Part shown: positions 18,520-27,657 of the stretch, piece by piece
How positions within the stretch are numbered: the stretch's first letter is position 1
Layout of the letters: each line of letters opens with the position of its first letter
Assembly: GCF_963664555.1 (NCBI RefSeq)
Contig: NZ_OY761461.1
Span: 4,133,769-4,197,768, forward strand
Direction: 5' to 3'
Length of the DNA: 64,000 bases
Origin: Labilibaculum sp.
GTDB taxonomy: Bacteria; Bacteroidota; Bacteroidia; Bacteroidales; Marinifilaceae
Program-made: the position numbers and the translations under genes
Notes under the pieces: model-generated
The model's database searches: none
What the model saw: only the letters and a program-made list of their open reading frames with translations
What the model was told of the DNA's origin: nothing

Positions 18520-20625
18520 ATGTCAGAATTAGCTGGACTCGACATAAAATTTTTAGCAGGCGTTGGCCCCAAAAGGGCTTCCATCCTTAATCAGGAATTA
18601 TCAATTTACAGTTACGAAGATTTACTGTATCATTTTCCCTACAAATATATCGACAGAACTAAGTTCTACGAAATCAGTGAAATTCACTCTAAGTTACCAT
18701 ACATACAGGTAAAAGGTGAGATAACCAGTATTGAGGTAATTGGAGAAAAAAGACAACAAAGACTGGTAGCATATTTTACTGATGGAAAAGGTGTAATGGA
18801 ATTGGTTTGGTTTAAGGGAATTAAATACATTAAAGCAAGCCTTAAACCCAAGACTGAATATATCATTTTTGGTAAACCTTCCGAATTTAACCGGAAAATA
18901 AATGTAGTTCATCCTGAATTGGAAGAGAGTGAGACCAAAAATGGGAAATTGAATGCCTCCCTTCAGGCTTTTTATCTAACTACCGAAAAGATGAAAAGCA
19001 GTTTTATCAACTCTAAAGCAATTCACAAACTTCAGGAAAATGCCTTACAATCATTAAATGGAAAAATTCCGGAAACACTTCCGGCAAGTTTGACGAGTAA
19101 ATTAGGATTAATTAATCTTCACGAAGCGCTTACGCAGATTCATTTCCCAAGTAATGCAGAAATACTAAAAAAAGCCACCTACCGATTAAAATTTGAAGAA
19201 CTGTTTTACATTCAGCTAAACATTCTTAAAATGAAGATGAAGCGCAGGGTGCTTTATCGTGGTCATCAGTTCACTAAAATAGGGGAAAACTTTAACCAAT
19301 TCTTTCAAAATAATCTTCCTTTCGAACTTACGGATGCTCAAAAAAGAGTTATCAAAGAAATTAGAAAAGACGTTGGTTCGGGAAAACAAATGAATCGTCT
19401 TTTGCAGGGCGATGTGGGCAGTGGCAAAACAATGGTTGGACTAATGTGCATGCTAATGGGACTTGACAATGGTTGTCAGTCTTGTTTGATGGCTCCAACG
19501 GAAATTTTAGCCACACAACACATGGAATCAATCACTGAATTTCTCGAGGGGCTCAATATTAAAGTGGCTTTGCTTACCGGATCAACAAAACAGAAAGACC
19601 GAAAAATTATTCATGAACAATTACTAAGTGGTGAGCTGCAAATTTTGATTGGCACTCACGCTCTTCTTGAAGACATTGTTCAATTCAATAATCTGGGCTT
19701 GGTAATTATTGATGAACAACATCGATTTGGTGTTGCGCAACGGGCTCGATTGTGGAAAAAAAATAATATTCCCCCTCATATTTTAGTGATGACTGCTACA
19801 CCTATTCCCAGAACTCTTGCCATGACTTTATATGGTGATTTGGAAGTTTCGGTTATAGATGAGTTACCGCCGGGAAGAAAACCAATACAAACAGTTCACT
19901 ACTTCGAGAAAAGAAGAAAACAGGTTTACGATTTCATGAAAAAACAGATTGATTTGGGAAGACAAATTTATTTGGTCTATCCAATGATTAAAGAATCTGA
20001 AAAAATGGATTTCAAAAATCTGGAAGAAGGATATGAAAGTGTTTCTCAATATTTCCCTCCCGAAAAATATGGAATAAGTATGGTTCATGGGAAAATGAAA
20101 CCAGCTGAAAAAGAAGCGGAAATGCAACGGTTTGCAAAAGGAGAAACTCAAATAATGGTAGCGACAACGGTTATCGAAGTTGGAGTAAACATTCCAAATG
20201 CCTCTGTAATGATCATAGAAAGTACTGAACGGTTTGGTTTATCCCAACTTCATCAGCTACGTGGCCGGGTTGGTCGTGGAGCCGAACAATCTTACTGCAT
20301 ACTAATGTCTTCCTACAAAATTTCAAACGAATCACGAAAGCGAATTGAAACGATGGTTCGCACAAATGATGGCTTCGAAATTGCCGAAGTAGATTTAAAA
20401 CTTCGTGGTCCCGGAGATATTGAAGGAACGCAGCAAAGCGGAATTTCTTACAACTTGAAAATTGCCAATCTAGGTAAAGATGGTCAGTTGCTTCAATATG
20501 CAAGAGATGTTGCTCAGGAAATACTGGACAATGATCCCCTACTGGACAAAGAAGAAAATTTCATTCTTGCAAAACAGGTTAAACGATTGAGTAAAACCAA
20601 AATAAACTGGAGCGTAATCAGTTAA
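18520..20625 (+). CDS. recG: ATP-dependent DNA helicase RecG
   Basis: This 701-residue branch-migration helicase rescues stalled forks and resolves recombination intermediates. The N-terminal wedge/OB region begins LAGVGPKRASILNQE and continues with PYIQVKGEITSIEVIGE. Walker A GDVGSGKT is at 297-304, the DExH box is DEQH at 398-401, followed by ATPIPRTLAMTLYGDLEVS and the RecG TRG motif region QLHQLRGRVGRG. The length is normal. It is followed by a terminator, so it is a single-gene unit. Confidence 0.97.
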   Translation: MSELAGLDIKFLAGVGPKRASILNQELSIYSYEDLLYHFPYKYIDRTKFYEISEIHSKLPYIQVKGEITSIEVIGEKRQQRLVAYFTDGKGVMELVWFKGIKYIKASLKPKTEYIIFGKPSEFNRKINVVHPELEESETKNGKLNASLQAFYLTTEKMKSSFINSKAIHKLQENALQSLNGKIPETLPASLTSKLGLINLHEALTQIHFPSNAEILKKATYRLKFEELFYIQLNILKMKMKRRVLYRGHQFTKIGENFNQFFQNNLPFELTDAQKRVIKEIRKDVGSGKQMNRLLQGDVGSGKTMVGLMCMLMGLDNGCQSCLMAPTEILATQHMESITEFLEGLNIKVALLTGSTKQKDRKIIHEQLLSGELQILIGTHALLEDIVQFNNLGLVIIDEQHRFGVAQRARLWKKNNIPPHILVMTATPIPRTLAMTLYGDLEVSVIDELPPGRKPIQTVHYFEKRRKQVYDFMKKQIDLGRQIYLVYPMIKESEKMDFKNLEEGYESVSQYFPPEKYGISMVHGKMKPAEKEAEMQRFAKGETQIMVATTVIEVGVNIPNASVMIIESTERFGLSQLHQLRGRVGRGAEQSYCILMSSYKISNESRKRIETMVRTNDGFEIAEVDLKLRGPGDIEGTQQSGISYNLKIANLGKDGQLLQYARDVAQEILDNDPLLDKEENFILAKQVKRLSKTKINWSVIS

Positions 20626-20646
20626 AAAGCAAATACATAGCAATAT

Positions 20647-20686
20647 AAAAACAGCGAAACCTATCCAGATGTCGCTGTTTTTTTTT
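20647..20686 (+). terminator. Rho-independent terminator after recG
   Basis: The arms AAAAACAGCGA (20647-20657) and TCGCTGTTTTT (20672-20682) form an 11-bp stem with a 14-base loop, and the T-run extends to 20686. It lies 22 bp after the recG stop. Confidence 0.85.
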
Positions 20687-20773
20687 GTGAGAATACCGCA
20701 TATCTTATTACTTGATACAAGTAATAAGTTGTTCAATTTCAAGAATCCAATTGAATTTCGATCTAAGACTAAG

Positions 20774-21199
20774 CTACAATCCCATTTTAATTTTCTCTAT
20801 CACCGCCAAATATTCAGCTTCGGAAAGGGTAGTTTTTTGAGGATTCATTTCAAAAACACCACCAAATCCATATCCATCTTTGTATTTTGGAACAATATGC
20901 ATGTGCAAATGCGATAAAGTATCGGCATAGGCACCGTAATTAATTTTCGCAGGTTGAAACGCCGCATCCATTGCTTTGGCAGTTTTAGCCACATCATTCA
21001 TAAACGCAGTGCGCTGTTCATCACTTAATTCATGAAATTCTAAACCATGATCCTTGTACACAACATTACAACGCCCCAAATACGATTGTTCTTTAAACAG
21101 AAATAATTGCGACACTTCCAAATCACAAATTTTAATCATTAAACTGTGCAGTAATTCATTGTCTTGACAATACAAACATTCTGAAACAGGAGTTGGCAT
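20774..21199 (-). CDS. HIT-family nucleotide hydrolase/transferase
   Basis: This 141-residue protein carries the histidine triad HLHMH at 97-101, preceded by YADTLS, and a likely zinc-binding pair C8/C11 (SECLYC) near its start. HIT proteins cleave or transfer nucleoside phosphoramidates or dinucleoside polyphosphates. The ATG at 21199 is preferred: an open frame reaches 21289 but adds a hydrophobic leader unlike the family. A possible -7 box on the minus strand (TATATTTG, 21266-21273) lies upstream of this start and inside the longer frame, which supports the shorter form. Confidence 0.88.
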   Translation of the reverse strand: MPTPVSECLYCQDNELLHSLMIKICDLEVSQLFLFKEQSYLGRCNVVYKDHGLEFHELSDEQRTAFMNDVAKTAKAMDAAFQPAKINYGAYADTLSHLHMHIVPKYKDGYGFGGVFEMNPQKTTLSEAEYLAVIEKIKMGL

Positions 21200-21868
21200 A
21201 AACAGGCTTATTTTATTAAAAAAAAGTATTTTACATACTTTATATCCGAGCAATTTGCACGACAGCAAATATATATATATAAAGTACATGATTGACCGAT
21301 ATGGAAGGACTAATATTTTAGAAATTTTTAAAATCTTATCCTTGAATTAAAAAAAAAGTCTTTAAAATTCACAATTTGATTCGAACAAATATAACTATTT
21401 CAACACACCTCTCATTTAATTTTAAGGAACATAAAACAAAATATTATCTACACCGACCATGAGCAGATTACTGCATAAATTTAAATTTAATCAAAAAGGC
21501 ATTAATAAATTCTTTAGCGAATATCTTCTACTCCACTTTTTATTCAGAAAGAATATAAATTAACACGATTGCAAAACTGACTCAAATTACCGATTTTTTT
21601 CAGGAATAGCCGAAACTATCTGTATTCAATAGAGATACAAAAAAAATTGCAATCTCTACTTTACAAAAGCAGGGAAGTCGCTCTATTTAAACACACTATA
21701 AATTGACTTTCACCAGAATCGAATGTAATCGAAAGTGTTATTTTTGTTGCGTTGTGTTAAACAGCACCCATTCACTACCAAATTGACTAGATGAATGTTA
21801 CATGAATGAAACTCATTTGCTTTCGCAAGAGTTTTCACTTACAAACAACAATTAATAGGGAAACGTAA
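21200..21868. other. 669-bp AT-rich non-coding gap upstream of the rnf operon
   Basis: No convincing gene, RNA gene or repeat is visible. The part near 21266-21273 probably holds the HIT gene promoter on the minus strand. The right part must hold the rnf promoter; the best -7 match is TATTTTTG at 21739-21746, but no TTG element lies at the usual distance. A long 5' leader of about 120 bases would follow if this box is used. Confidence 0.5.
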
Positions 21869-22297
21869 ATGCAAGATCCCAAAAAAATTGATCACGAAGG
21901 GACTATTCTTGAAATAGAGAATGGTAAGATTAGGGTTGGCATTGTAAATGTATCAGCCTGTGCGGGTTGTCATGCAAAAGGTGCTTGCACCATGTCTGAC
22001 ATGAAAGACAAATCAATTGATGTTACTGATTACAGTAACAAATTTGAAGTTGGAGAAAGAGTGATCCTAAGCTATAGGGAATCCTTAGGATGGTTAGCCA
22101 TGTTCCTTGCTTACATATTGCCATTTGTATTGGTGATTATTGCTCTTATTATTGCAACAGCAATTACCAGTAATGAATTAATAAGTGGGATATCGGCATT
22201 AGCCATATTACTTCCCTACTATATAATACTGTCCTTTTTTAAAGGTCATTTTAAGAAAACTTTTTCATTTACAATCGAGAAAATCGTAAACATTTAA
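21869..22297 (+). CDS. rseC: RseC/SoxR-reducing-system family membrane protein
   Basis: This 142-residue protein has an N-terminal cysteine cluster C31-x2-C34-x5-C40 (CAGCHAKGAC) that fits the RseC/MucC family, then KDKSIDVTDYSNKF. Two membrane segments follow, about 74-96 and 103-125. RseC-like proteins accompany Rnf or Rsx complexes and may help load or reduce an iron-sulfur centre. It ends 3 bp before rnfB and is clearly the first gene of the operon. The symbol is by family. Confidence 0.85.
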   Translation: MQDPKKIDHEGTILEIENGKIRVGIVNVSACAGCHAKGACTMSDMKDKSIDVTDYSNKFEVGERVILSYRESLGWLAMFLAYILPFVLVIIALIIATAITSNELISGISALAILLPYYIILSFFKGHFKKTFSFTIEKIVNI

Positions 22298-22300
22298 ACT

Positions 22301-23251
22301 ATGAGCATTATAGTTATCACTATTCTGGCTTTGTGTGCTATTGGAGTAACAGCAGCAATTATACTGTTTTTTGTAGCGCAAAAATTCAAAGTGTATGAAG
22401 ATCCTCGCATCGACGAGGTAGAAGAAGCATTACCAGCCGCAAATTGTGGTGGTTGTGGTTATCCCGGATGTAGAGGTTTTGCCGAAGCATTGGTAAAAGC
22501 CGATGACATTTCAAAAATGAACTGCCCTGTAGGCGGAGTTTCTGTTATGTCGCAAGTTGGATCCATTCTTGGTCATGAAATTAGTACCTCCGAACCTACT
22601 GTAGCAGTAGTCCGTTGTAACGGAACTTGCGAAAACCGCCCAAAAACCAATCAGTATGATGGCGCACCATCCTGTACAATTGCAGCCTCTCTTTACAGCG
22701 GTGAAACTGGTTGCCAGTTTGGTTGTTTAGGATTGGGCGAGTGTGTTGACGCATGTAATTTCGATGCAATGTATATGGACAAGGAAACTGGTCTTCCTGT
22801 AATTATTGAAGACAAATGTGTTTCTTGTGGTGCATGTGTAAAAGCTTGTCCTAACCACATTATCGAGCTTCGTAAAAAAGGACCAAAAAGTCGAAGAATA
22901 TTTGTGTCTTGTGTAAATAAAGACAAAGGTGCCATTGCTAAAAAAGCTTGTGATGTTGCCTGTATTGGTTGCGGTAAGTGTGTTAAGGAGTGTCCTTTCG
23001 ATGCAATTACTTTGGAAAACAACCTTGCATACATCGATTACAATAAATGCAAACTTTGCAGAAAATGTGTAGTTGTTTGTCCAACGAATGCAATTCACGA
23101 GTTGAATTTTCCGCCTCGAAAAGAAAAACCTGCCGATAAACCAACTGCAACAAGTGTAAAACCTGTTGAGGAAACAAAGGCTGAGGTAAAGGTGGAAGAG
23201 AATCCAAAGACAGAGCCAACAGTAAATGACGAAACAACTGAGAACAAATAA
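22301..23251 (+). CDS. rnfB: Rnf complex subunit B, multi-cluster ferredoxin-like
   Basis: This 316-residue subunit takes electrons from reduced ferredoxin. A single N-terminal membrane anchor (about 1-24) is followed by the Fe-S domain with C49, C52 and C57 (CGGCGYPGC) and a later Cys in KMNCPVGG. Four further cysteine groups follow: GCLGLGECVDAC, CVSCGACVKACP, CIGCGKCVKECP and CKLCRKCVVVCP. That is more than the two ferredoxin sites of the E. coli RsxB type and resembles long RnfB of anaerobes. The C-terminal tail after residue 275 is Pro/Lys/Glu-rich and low in complexity. It precedes rnfC by 15 bp. Confidence 0.95.
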   Translation: MSIIVITILALCAIGVTAAIILFFVAQKFKVYEDPRIDEVEEALPAANCGGCGYPGCRGFAEALVKADDISKMNCPVGGVSVMSQVGSILGHEISTSEPTVAVVRCNGTCENRPKTNQYDGAPSCTIAASLYSGETGCQFGCLGLGECVDACNFDAMYMDKETGLPVIIEDKCVSCGACVKACPNHIIELRKKGPKSRRIFVSCVNKDKGAIAKKACDVACIGCGKCVKECPFDAITLENNLAYIDYNKCKLCRKCVVVCPTNAIHELNFPPRKEKPADKPTATSVKPVEETKAEVKVEENPKTEPTVNDETTENK

Positions 23252-23266
23252 ATAGGAGGATCATCA

Positions 23267-24595
23267 GTGTTAAAAACATTCTCATTAGGAGGTATTCATC
23301 CTGCCGAAAACAAATTGTCGGCAAGTAGTGCAATCCAGGTATTGCCAATACCCGAAACAGTAAGTATTCCAATTTCTCAACATATTGGCGCTCCAGCGAC
23401 TCCTATCGTTAAAAAAAACGACGAAGTGAAAGTAGGGCAATTGATTGCGAAATCATCAGGATTTGTATCCGCTAATATTCACTCTTCGGTTTCAGGAACC
23501 GTTTTTAAAGTGGATGAGATAATGGATTCAAGTGGTTTCCGTAAAACATCTATTATCATTAAAGTTAATGGTGACGAATGGATGGATACAATTGACCGAA
23601 GCGAAGATTTGGTAAAAGAAATCAGCGCAAGCAAAGAAGAAATTATAAAAAAAATAGCCGAAGCTGGAATTGTTGGTTTGGGTGGAGCAACCTTCCCTGC
23701 TCATGTAAAATTATCGGTCCCTCCGGGAAAAACTGCCGAAGTTTTAATCATCAATGCTGTAGAATGCGAACCTTATCTGACTTCGGACCATAGGGTTATG
23801 CTCGAAAAAGGCGAGGAAGTATTGGTTGGAACTCAAATTTTAATGAAAGCTTTAGGTGTTGACAGAGCCATTGTTGGAATTGAAAACAATAAACCTGATG
23901 CTATAGCTCATTTAACCAAGCTTGCCGGAAATTATCAAGGAATAGAAATTTGCCCGCTAAAAACTCAATACCCTCAGGGTGGTGAAAAGCAATTGATTTC
24001 AGCAACAATTAAACGTGAAATTCCGTCGGGAGCATTACCTATTGAAGTTGGTGCTGTGGTACAAAACGTTGGAACTGCACTTGCTGTTTACGAAGCGGTT
24101 CAGAAAAATAAACCTCTGTTCGAGCGTGTTGCAACCATCACAGGTAAATCATTAAAAAATCCTTCGAACTGGAAATTCAGAATTGGAACTCCTGTAAAAG
24201 ATTTGATTGATGCTGCAGGTGGTTTACCTGAAGATACAGGTAAGATTGTGGGCGGTGGCCCAATGATGGGAAAAGCTTTAACTACTGTTGATGTTCCATT
24301 AACCAAAGGCAGCTCTGGATTATTGCTGTTGCCTCGTGAAGAAGCGGCTCGTAAAGAATCCAAACCATGTATCCGCTGCGGTAAATGTGTTTCTGTTTGT
24401 CCGATGGGACTTGAACCATTCTTGCTAATGGTTTTGGCTGACAAAAAAGAATACGACCGTTTGGAAAGTGATGCCGTTATGGATTGTATTGAGTGTGGAT
24501 CTTGTAGTTTTACATGCCCGGCAAACCGTCCTTTATTGGATTACATCCGATTGGGAAAAGGAAAAGTTGGACAGATTATGCGTTCCCGCAAGTAA
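23267..24595 (+). CDS. rnfC: Rnf complex subunit C (NADH/FMN and Fe-S subunit)
   Basis: This 442-residue peripheral subunit is the NAD(H)-reacting part of Rnf. The N-terminal half has the barrel-sandwich region (ISQHIGAPATPIV) and the Rossmann-like NADH/FMN region with GIVGLGGATFPAHVKL and INAVECEPYLTSDH. Two [4Fe-4S] motifs follow, CIRCGKCVSVCPMGLEP and CIECGSCSFTCPANRP. The start is a GTG at 23267, chosen because AGGAGG lies 7 bp upstream; a strong Shine-Dalgarno site is unusual for Bacteroidota. The length is close to the short RnfC type with no C-terminal repeat tail. Confidence 0.95.
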   Translation: MLKTFSLGGIHPAENKLSASSAIQVLPIPETVSIPISQHIGAPATPIVKKNDEVKVGQLIAKSSGFVSANIHSSVSGTVFKVDEIMDSSGFRKTSIIIKVNGDEWMDTIDRSEDLVKEISASKEEIIKKIAEAGIVGLGGATFPAHVKLSVPPGKTAEVLIINAVECEPYLTSDHRVMLEKGEEVLVGTQILMKALGVDRAIVGIENNKPDAIAHLTKLAGNYQGIEICPLKTQYPQGGEKQLISATIKREIPSGALPIEVGAVVQNVGTALAVYEAVQKNKPLFERVATITGKSLKNPSNWKFRIGTPVKDLIDAAGGLPEDTGKIVGGGPMMGKALTTVDVPLTKGSSGLLLLPREEAARKESKPCIRCGKCVSVCPMGLEPFLLMVLADKKEYDRLESDAVMDCIECGSCSFTCPANRPLLDYIRLGKGKVGQIMRSRK

Positions 24596-24674
24596 TTAAA
24601 AATTAATACTGAGTAATTCAGAATGATAAATTACTCATTCACACATTAACTCAATTACTAATAAACAAATAAAT

Positions 24675-25670
24675 ATGAACACCAAAGTACTAGTCGCCCC
24701 ATCTCCACACGTTCATAGTGGAGATTCCATACAAAAGAACATGTATGGAGTGGTATTTGCGATGCTTCCGGCACTTGTTTTTTCATTCGTTTACTTTGGC
24801 ATGGGTGCAATCATTGTTACCCTAACCGCCGTAGCATCCTGTTATCTTTTCGAATTTCTAATTTCGAAATATCTGCTTAAAAAAGTTCCTACTATAACTG
24901 ATGGATCCGCATTAATCACAGGTATTCTTTTGGCCTTTAACGTACCATCCAACCTTCCAATCTGGATTATTCTGATTGGAGCCTTGGTTGCAATTGGCAT
25001 TGGCAAAATGACCTTTGGCGGATTAGGAAACAATGTATTCAACCCGGCTTTAGTTGGTCGTGTATTTCTTTTAATCTCGTTTCCGGTACAAATGACCAGC
25101 TGGCCAAAACCTTTAGGTTTTGACACTGCTTATTTTGATGCGCAAACAGGTGCAACACCTTTAGCACTTATTAAAGAAGGATTAAAGAAAGGTGAGCCAC
25201 TATCGCAGCTAATGCACGATGTACCAAGCAATATGGATTTGCTTATGGGAAATATGGGTGGATCTATGGGAGAAGTAGCTGGGGTTGCTTTACTTCTTGG
25301 TTTGGCTTACATGTTATTTAAAAAAATCATCACCTGGCATATTCCAGCAGCTGTACTTGGAACTGTAGCTATATTTTCGGGAATTCTTCACATGTCTAAT
25401 CCAGAAGCATATGCCGGTCCTTTATTCCATCTTCTTACAGGAGGATTACTACTTGGCGCTATTTTTATGGCAACCGACTATGTAACCTCTCCCATGTCGA
25501 ATAAAGGAATGATAATTTACGGTATTGGTATTGGTTTACTTACTGTTGTAATTCGCGTATTCGGTGCTTATCCGGAAGGTGTATCTTTTGCCATTCTTAT
25601 TATGAATGCATTTGTGCCACTGATTAATGTGTATGTTAAACCAAAGCGTTTCGGCGAAAAAAGGAAATAA
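24675..25670 (+). CDS. rnfD: Rnf complex subunit D (membrane, covalent FMN)
   Basis: This 331-residue integral membrane subunit has about eight to ten hydrophobic segments. The FMN attachment motif QTGATPLALI is visible, with the acceptor threonine at 161. The C-terminal half carries the family segment FMATDYVTSPMSNKGMIIYG. With RnfG it forms the flavin path through the membrane. It is spaced 79 bp from rnfC, the widest gap inside the operon, and ends 2 bp before rnfG. Confidence 0.95.
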   Translation: MNTKVLVAPSPHVHSGDSIQKNMYGVVFAMLPALVFSFVYFGMGAIIVTLTAVASCYLFEFLISKYLLKKVPTITDGSALITGILLAFNVPSNLPIWIILIGALVAIGIGKMTFGGLGNNVFNPALVGRVFLLISFPVQMTSWPKPLGFDTAYFDAQTGATPLALIKEGLKKGEPLSQLMHDVPSNMDLLMGNMGGSMGEVAGVALLLGLAYMLFKKIITWHIPAAVLGTVAIFSGILHMSNPEAYAGPLFHLLTGGLLLGAIFMATDYVTSPMSNKGMIIYGIGIGLLTVVIRVFGAYPEGVSFAILIMNAFVPLINVYVKPKRFGEKRK

Positions 25671-25672
25671 TC

Positions 25673-26290
25673 ATGGCTGGGAAAAAAGAATCTACATTTA
25701 CAAATATGGTTTTGGTGTTGTTTATAATAACACTAGTGGCTTCAGCTGCTTTGGGAGGACTCTACGAATTAACCAAAGAACCTATTGCTGCAGCGAAGCT
25801 GGCAAAAAAATTAAAAGCAATTAAACAGGTCGTTCCTGATTTTGATAATAATCCTAGTGATGAAGTATATAAAATAGGAATGAACGAAAAGGATACTCTG
25901 GAATTTTATCCAGCTAAAAAAGATGGAATACTTGTTGGTACGGCTGTTAAGACATTTACAACAAATGGATTTTCGGGATATGTTTGGATTATGGTTGGAT
26001 TAAAACCTGACGGAAGTATTCACAATTACTCTGTATTGGAGCATAAGGAAACTCCTGGTTTAGGTACGAAAATGGCCGACTGGTTTAAGCAAAATGATCC
26101 AGCTAAAGAAAAAGCAAGCATTATTAATAAAAATCCTGGCTCTATAAATTTCACAGTTAGCAAAGATGGCGGAGATATTGATGCCATAACAGCTGCTACC
26201 ATAAGCTCCAGAGCCTTTTTAGATGCAGTACAAAAAGCTTATAATGAATATGCTAAAAACCCAAAAGAAGGAGGAAGCACTAATGAGTAA
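25673..26290 (+). CDS. rnfG: Rnf complex subunit G (covalent FMN subunit)
   Basis: This 205-residue subunit has one N-terminal membrane anchor (about 10-30, NMVLVLFIITLVASAALGG) and an extracytoplasmic FMN-binding domain. The flavinylation motif is DAITAATISSRAF, with the likely acceptor threonine at 176. GFSGYVWIMVGL and LEHKETPGLGTKM are conserved family segments. It overlaps rnfE by 8 bp. FMN transfer would need an ApbE-type enzyme, which is not in this window. Confidence 0.94.
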   Translation: MAGKKESTFTNMVLVLFIITLVASAALGGLYELTKEPIAAAKLAKKLKAIKQVVPDFDNNPSDEVYKIGMNEKDTLEFYPAKKDGILVGTAVKTFTTNGFSGYVWIMVGLKPDGSIHNYSVLEHKETPGLGTKMADWFKQNDPAKEKASIINKNPGSINFTVSKDGGDIDAITAATISSRAFLDAVQKAYNEYAKNPKEGGSTNE

Positions 26291-26867
26291 TATGCAAAAT
26301 TTCACAAAAGGATTTTTCAAGGAAAATGCAGTATTCGTTCTACTGCTTGGTATGTGTCCAACTTTGGGGGTAACATCTTCCGCTATTAATGGTTTGGGAA
26401 TGGGGTTGGCAACTACTTTTGTATTAATCATGTCGAACATGGTAATTTCATTGGTAAGTAACCAAATACCTGATAAAGTTAAGATTCCTTCCTTTATCGT
26501 AATCATTGCTTCATTTGTAACTATGGTCGATTTGATTATGGCTGGTTACGTTCCTGCTCTTCATGAACAATTGGGTGTGTTTATTCCCCTTATAGTTGTA
26601 AACTGTGTTGTTCTTGGCCGTGCTGAAGCTTTTGCATCTAAAAACAAGGTAATTCCTTCGATTATTGATGGTGCCGGAATGGGTTTAGGTTTTGCGATGG
26701 CATTAACAATACTAGGATCTGTTAGAGAACTGTTAGGAAGTGGAAAAGTATTCGGAATCTCTCTTTTTAGTGATACTTACGGCATGTTGGTATTCGTTTT
26801 AGCTCCAGGAGCATTTTTAGCATTAGGCTATCTGATTGCAATTATTAACCGATTAAGAAAAGCATAA
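26283..26867 (+). CDS. rnfE: Rnf complex subunit E (membrane)
   Basis: This 194-residue membrane subunit begins MSNMQNFTKGFFKENAVF and has six predicted helices, including the conserved first-helix segment LLGMCPTLGVTSSAING. RnfE and RnfA are homologous and pack as an inverted pair, sharing an Fe-S cluster within the membrane. The ATG at 26283 is chosen because AAGGAGGAAG lies just upstream; the open frame extends back to 26223 but would run deep inside rnfG. It is separated from rnfA by 12 bp. Confidence 0.94.
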   Translation: MSNMQNFTKGFFKENAVFVLLLGMCPTLGVTSSAINGLGMGLATTFVLIMSNMVISLVSNQIPDKVKIPSFIVIIASFVTMVDLIMAGYVPALHEQLGVFIPLIVVNCVVLGRAEAFASKNKVIPSIIDGAGMGLGFAMALTILGSVRELLGSGKVFGISLFSDTYGMLVFVLAPGAFLALGYLIAIINRLRKA

Positions 26868-26879
26868 AGAGAAATCATC

Positions 26880-27452
26880 ATGGAATATATTATAATTATT
26901 ATATCCGCCATATTCGTAAACAACGTTGTGTTGGCGCAGTTCCTTGGAATTTGTCCTTTCCTGGGAGTATCGAAAAAAGTATCTACTGCAGTGGGTATGA
27001 CCGGAGCCGTAACTTTCGTTATGATTTTGGCTACAATTGTAACTTATCTGATTCAAAAATTTGTTTTAGATGCTTTTGGTATTGGTTTTATGCAAACCAT
27101 CACCTTTATCCTGATCATTGCAGCTCTGGTACAGTTGGTTGAGATCATTCTCAAAAAAGTGAGTCCGGCTTTGTATCAGGCATTGGGAGTATTTCTTCCA
27201 TTGATTACAACCAATTGTGCAATTCTGGGAGTTGCTATCATGACCATTCAAAAGGATTACAATCTGCTTGAAGCAGTTGTTTTCTCAGGATCTACAGCTA
27301 TTGGTTTCGGTCTTGCTTTAGTGATCTTTGCAGGTCTTCGCGAGCATCTCGACCTTGTTGATTTACCAAAAGGAATAAAAGGCACTCCGGCAGCATTAAT
27401 TGTAGCCGGATTACTAGCGATGGCTTTTATGGGATTCTCAGGTATTGTGTAA
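26880..27452 (+). CDS. rnfA: Rnf complex subunit A (membrane)
   Basis: This 190-residue subunit has six membrane helices and the paired motifs AQFLGICPFLGVSKK and LITTNCAILGVAIM, each with a conserved cysteine of the shared intramembrane Fe-S site. It pairs with RnfE. It is the last gene of the operon and is followed by a strong terminator 31 bp later. Confidence 0.95.
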   Translation: MEYIIIIISAIFVNNVVLAQFLGICPFLGVSKKVSTAVGMTGAVTFVMILATIVTYLIQKFVLDAFGIGFMQTITFILIIAALVQLVEIILKKVSPALYQALGVFLPLITTNCAILGVAIMTIQKDYNLLEAVVFSGSTAIGFGLALVIFAGLREHLDLVDLPKGIKGTPAALIVAGLLAMAFMGFSGIV

Positions 27453-27483
27453 TCAAAAAACACATCATTATTATATTTTACAG

Positions 27484-27508
27484 GCAGCTCATTTGAGCTG
27501 CTTTTTTT
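27484..27508 (+). terminator. Rho-independent terminator of the rnf operon
   Basis: An 8-bp stem GCAGCTCA/TGAGCTGC (27484-27491 with 27494-27501) with a TT loop is followed by seven T residues. It separates the rnf operon from the next kinase gene. Confidence 0.88.
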
Positions 27509-27657
27509 ATTGCATAATATCACCTCTACATGGGTAAATATCTACCTTTAATCAAATTTCTTGTGTAAATCCGTAATAATAATTAACTTGGTATCAAATG
27601 CGATCAATTTGGATCAAAACTACCACTATGTTACACACTTAAACCTGTTGAGATTTC

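Noticed and set aside
21260..21290. TA-repeat run as a microsatellite or phase-variable tract
   Set aside because: Only about five TA units, and they form part of a plausible -7 box region of the HIT gene.
21730..21760. TATTTTTG box as the rnf operon promoter
   Set aside because: The -7 match is good, but no TTG lies at the required distance, and the region is so AT-rich that such matches are expected by chance.
22693..23372. Antisense frames opposite rnfB and rnfC
   Set aside because: They mirror the codon pattern of strongly coding rnf genes and have no independent features.
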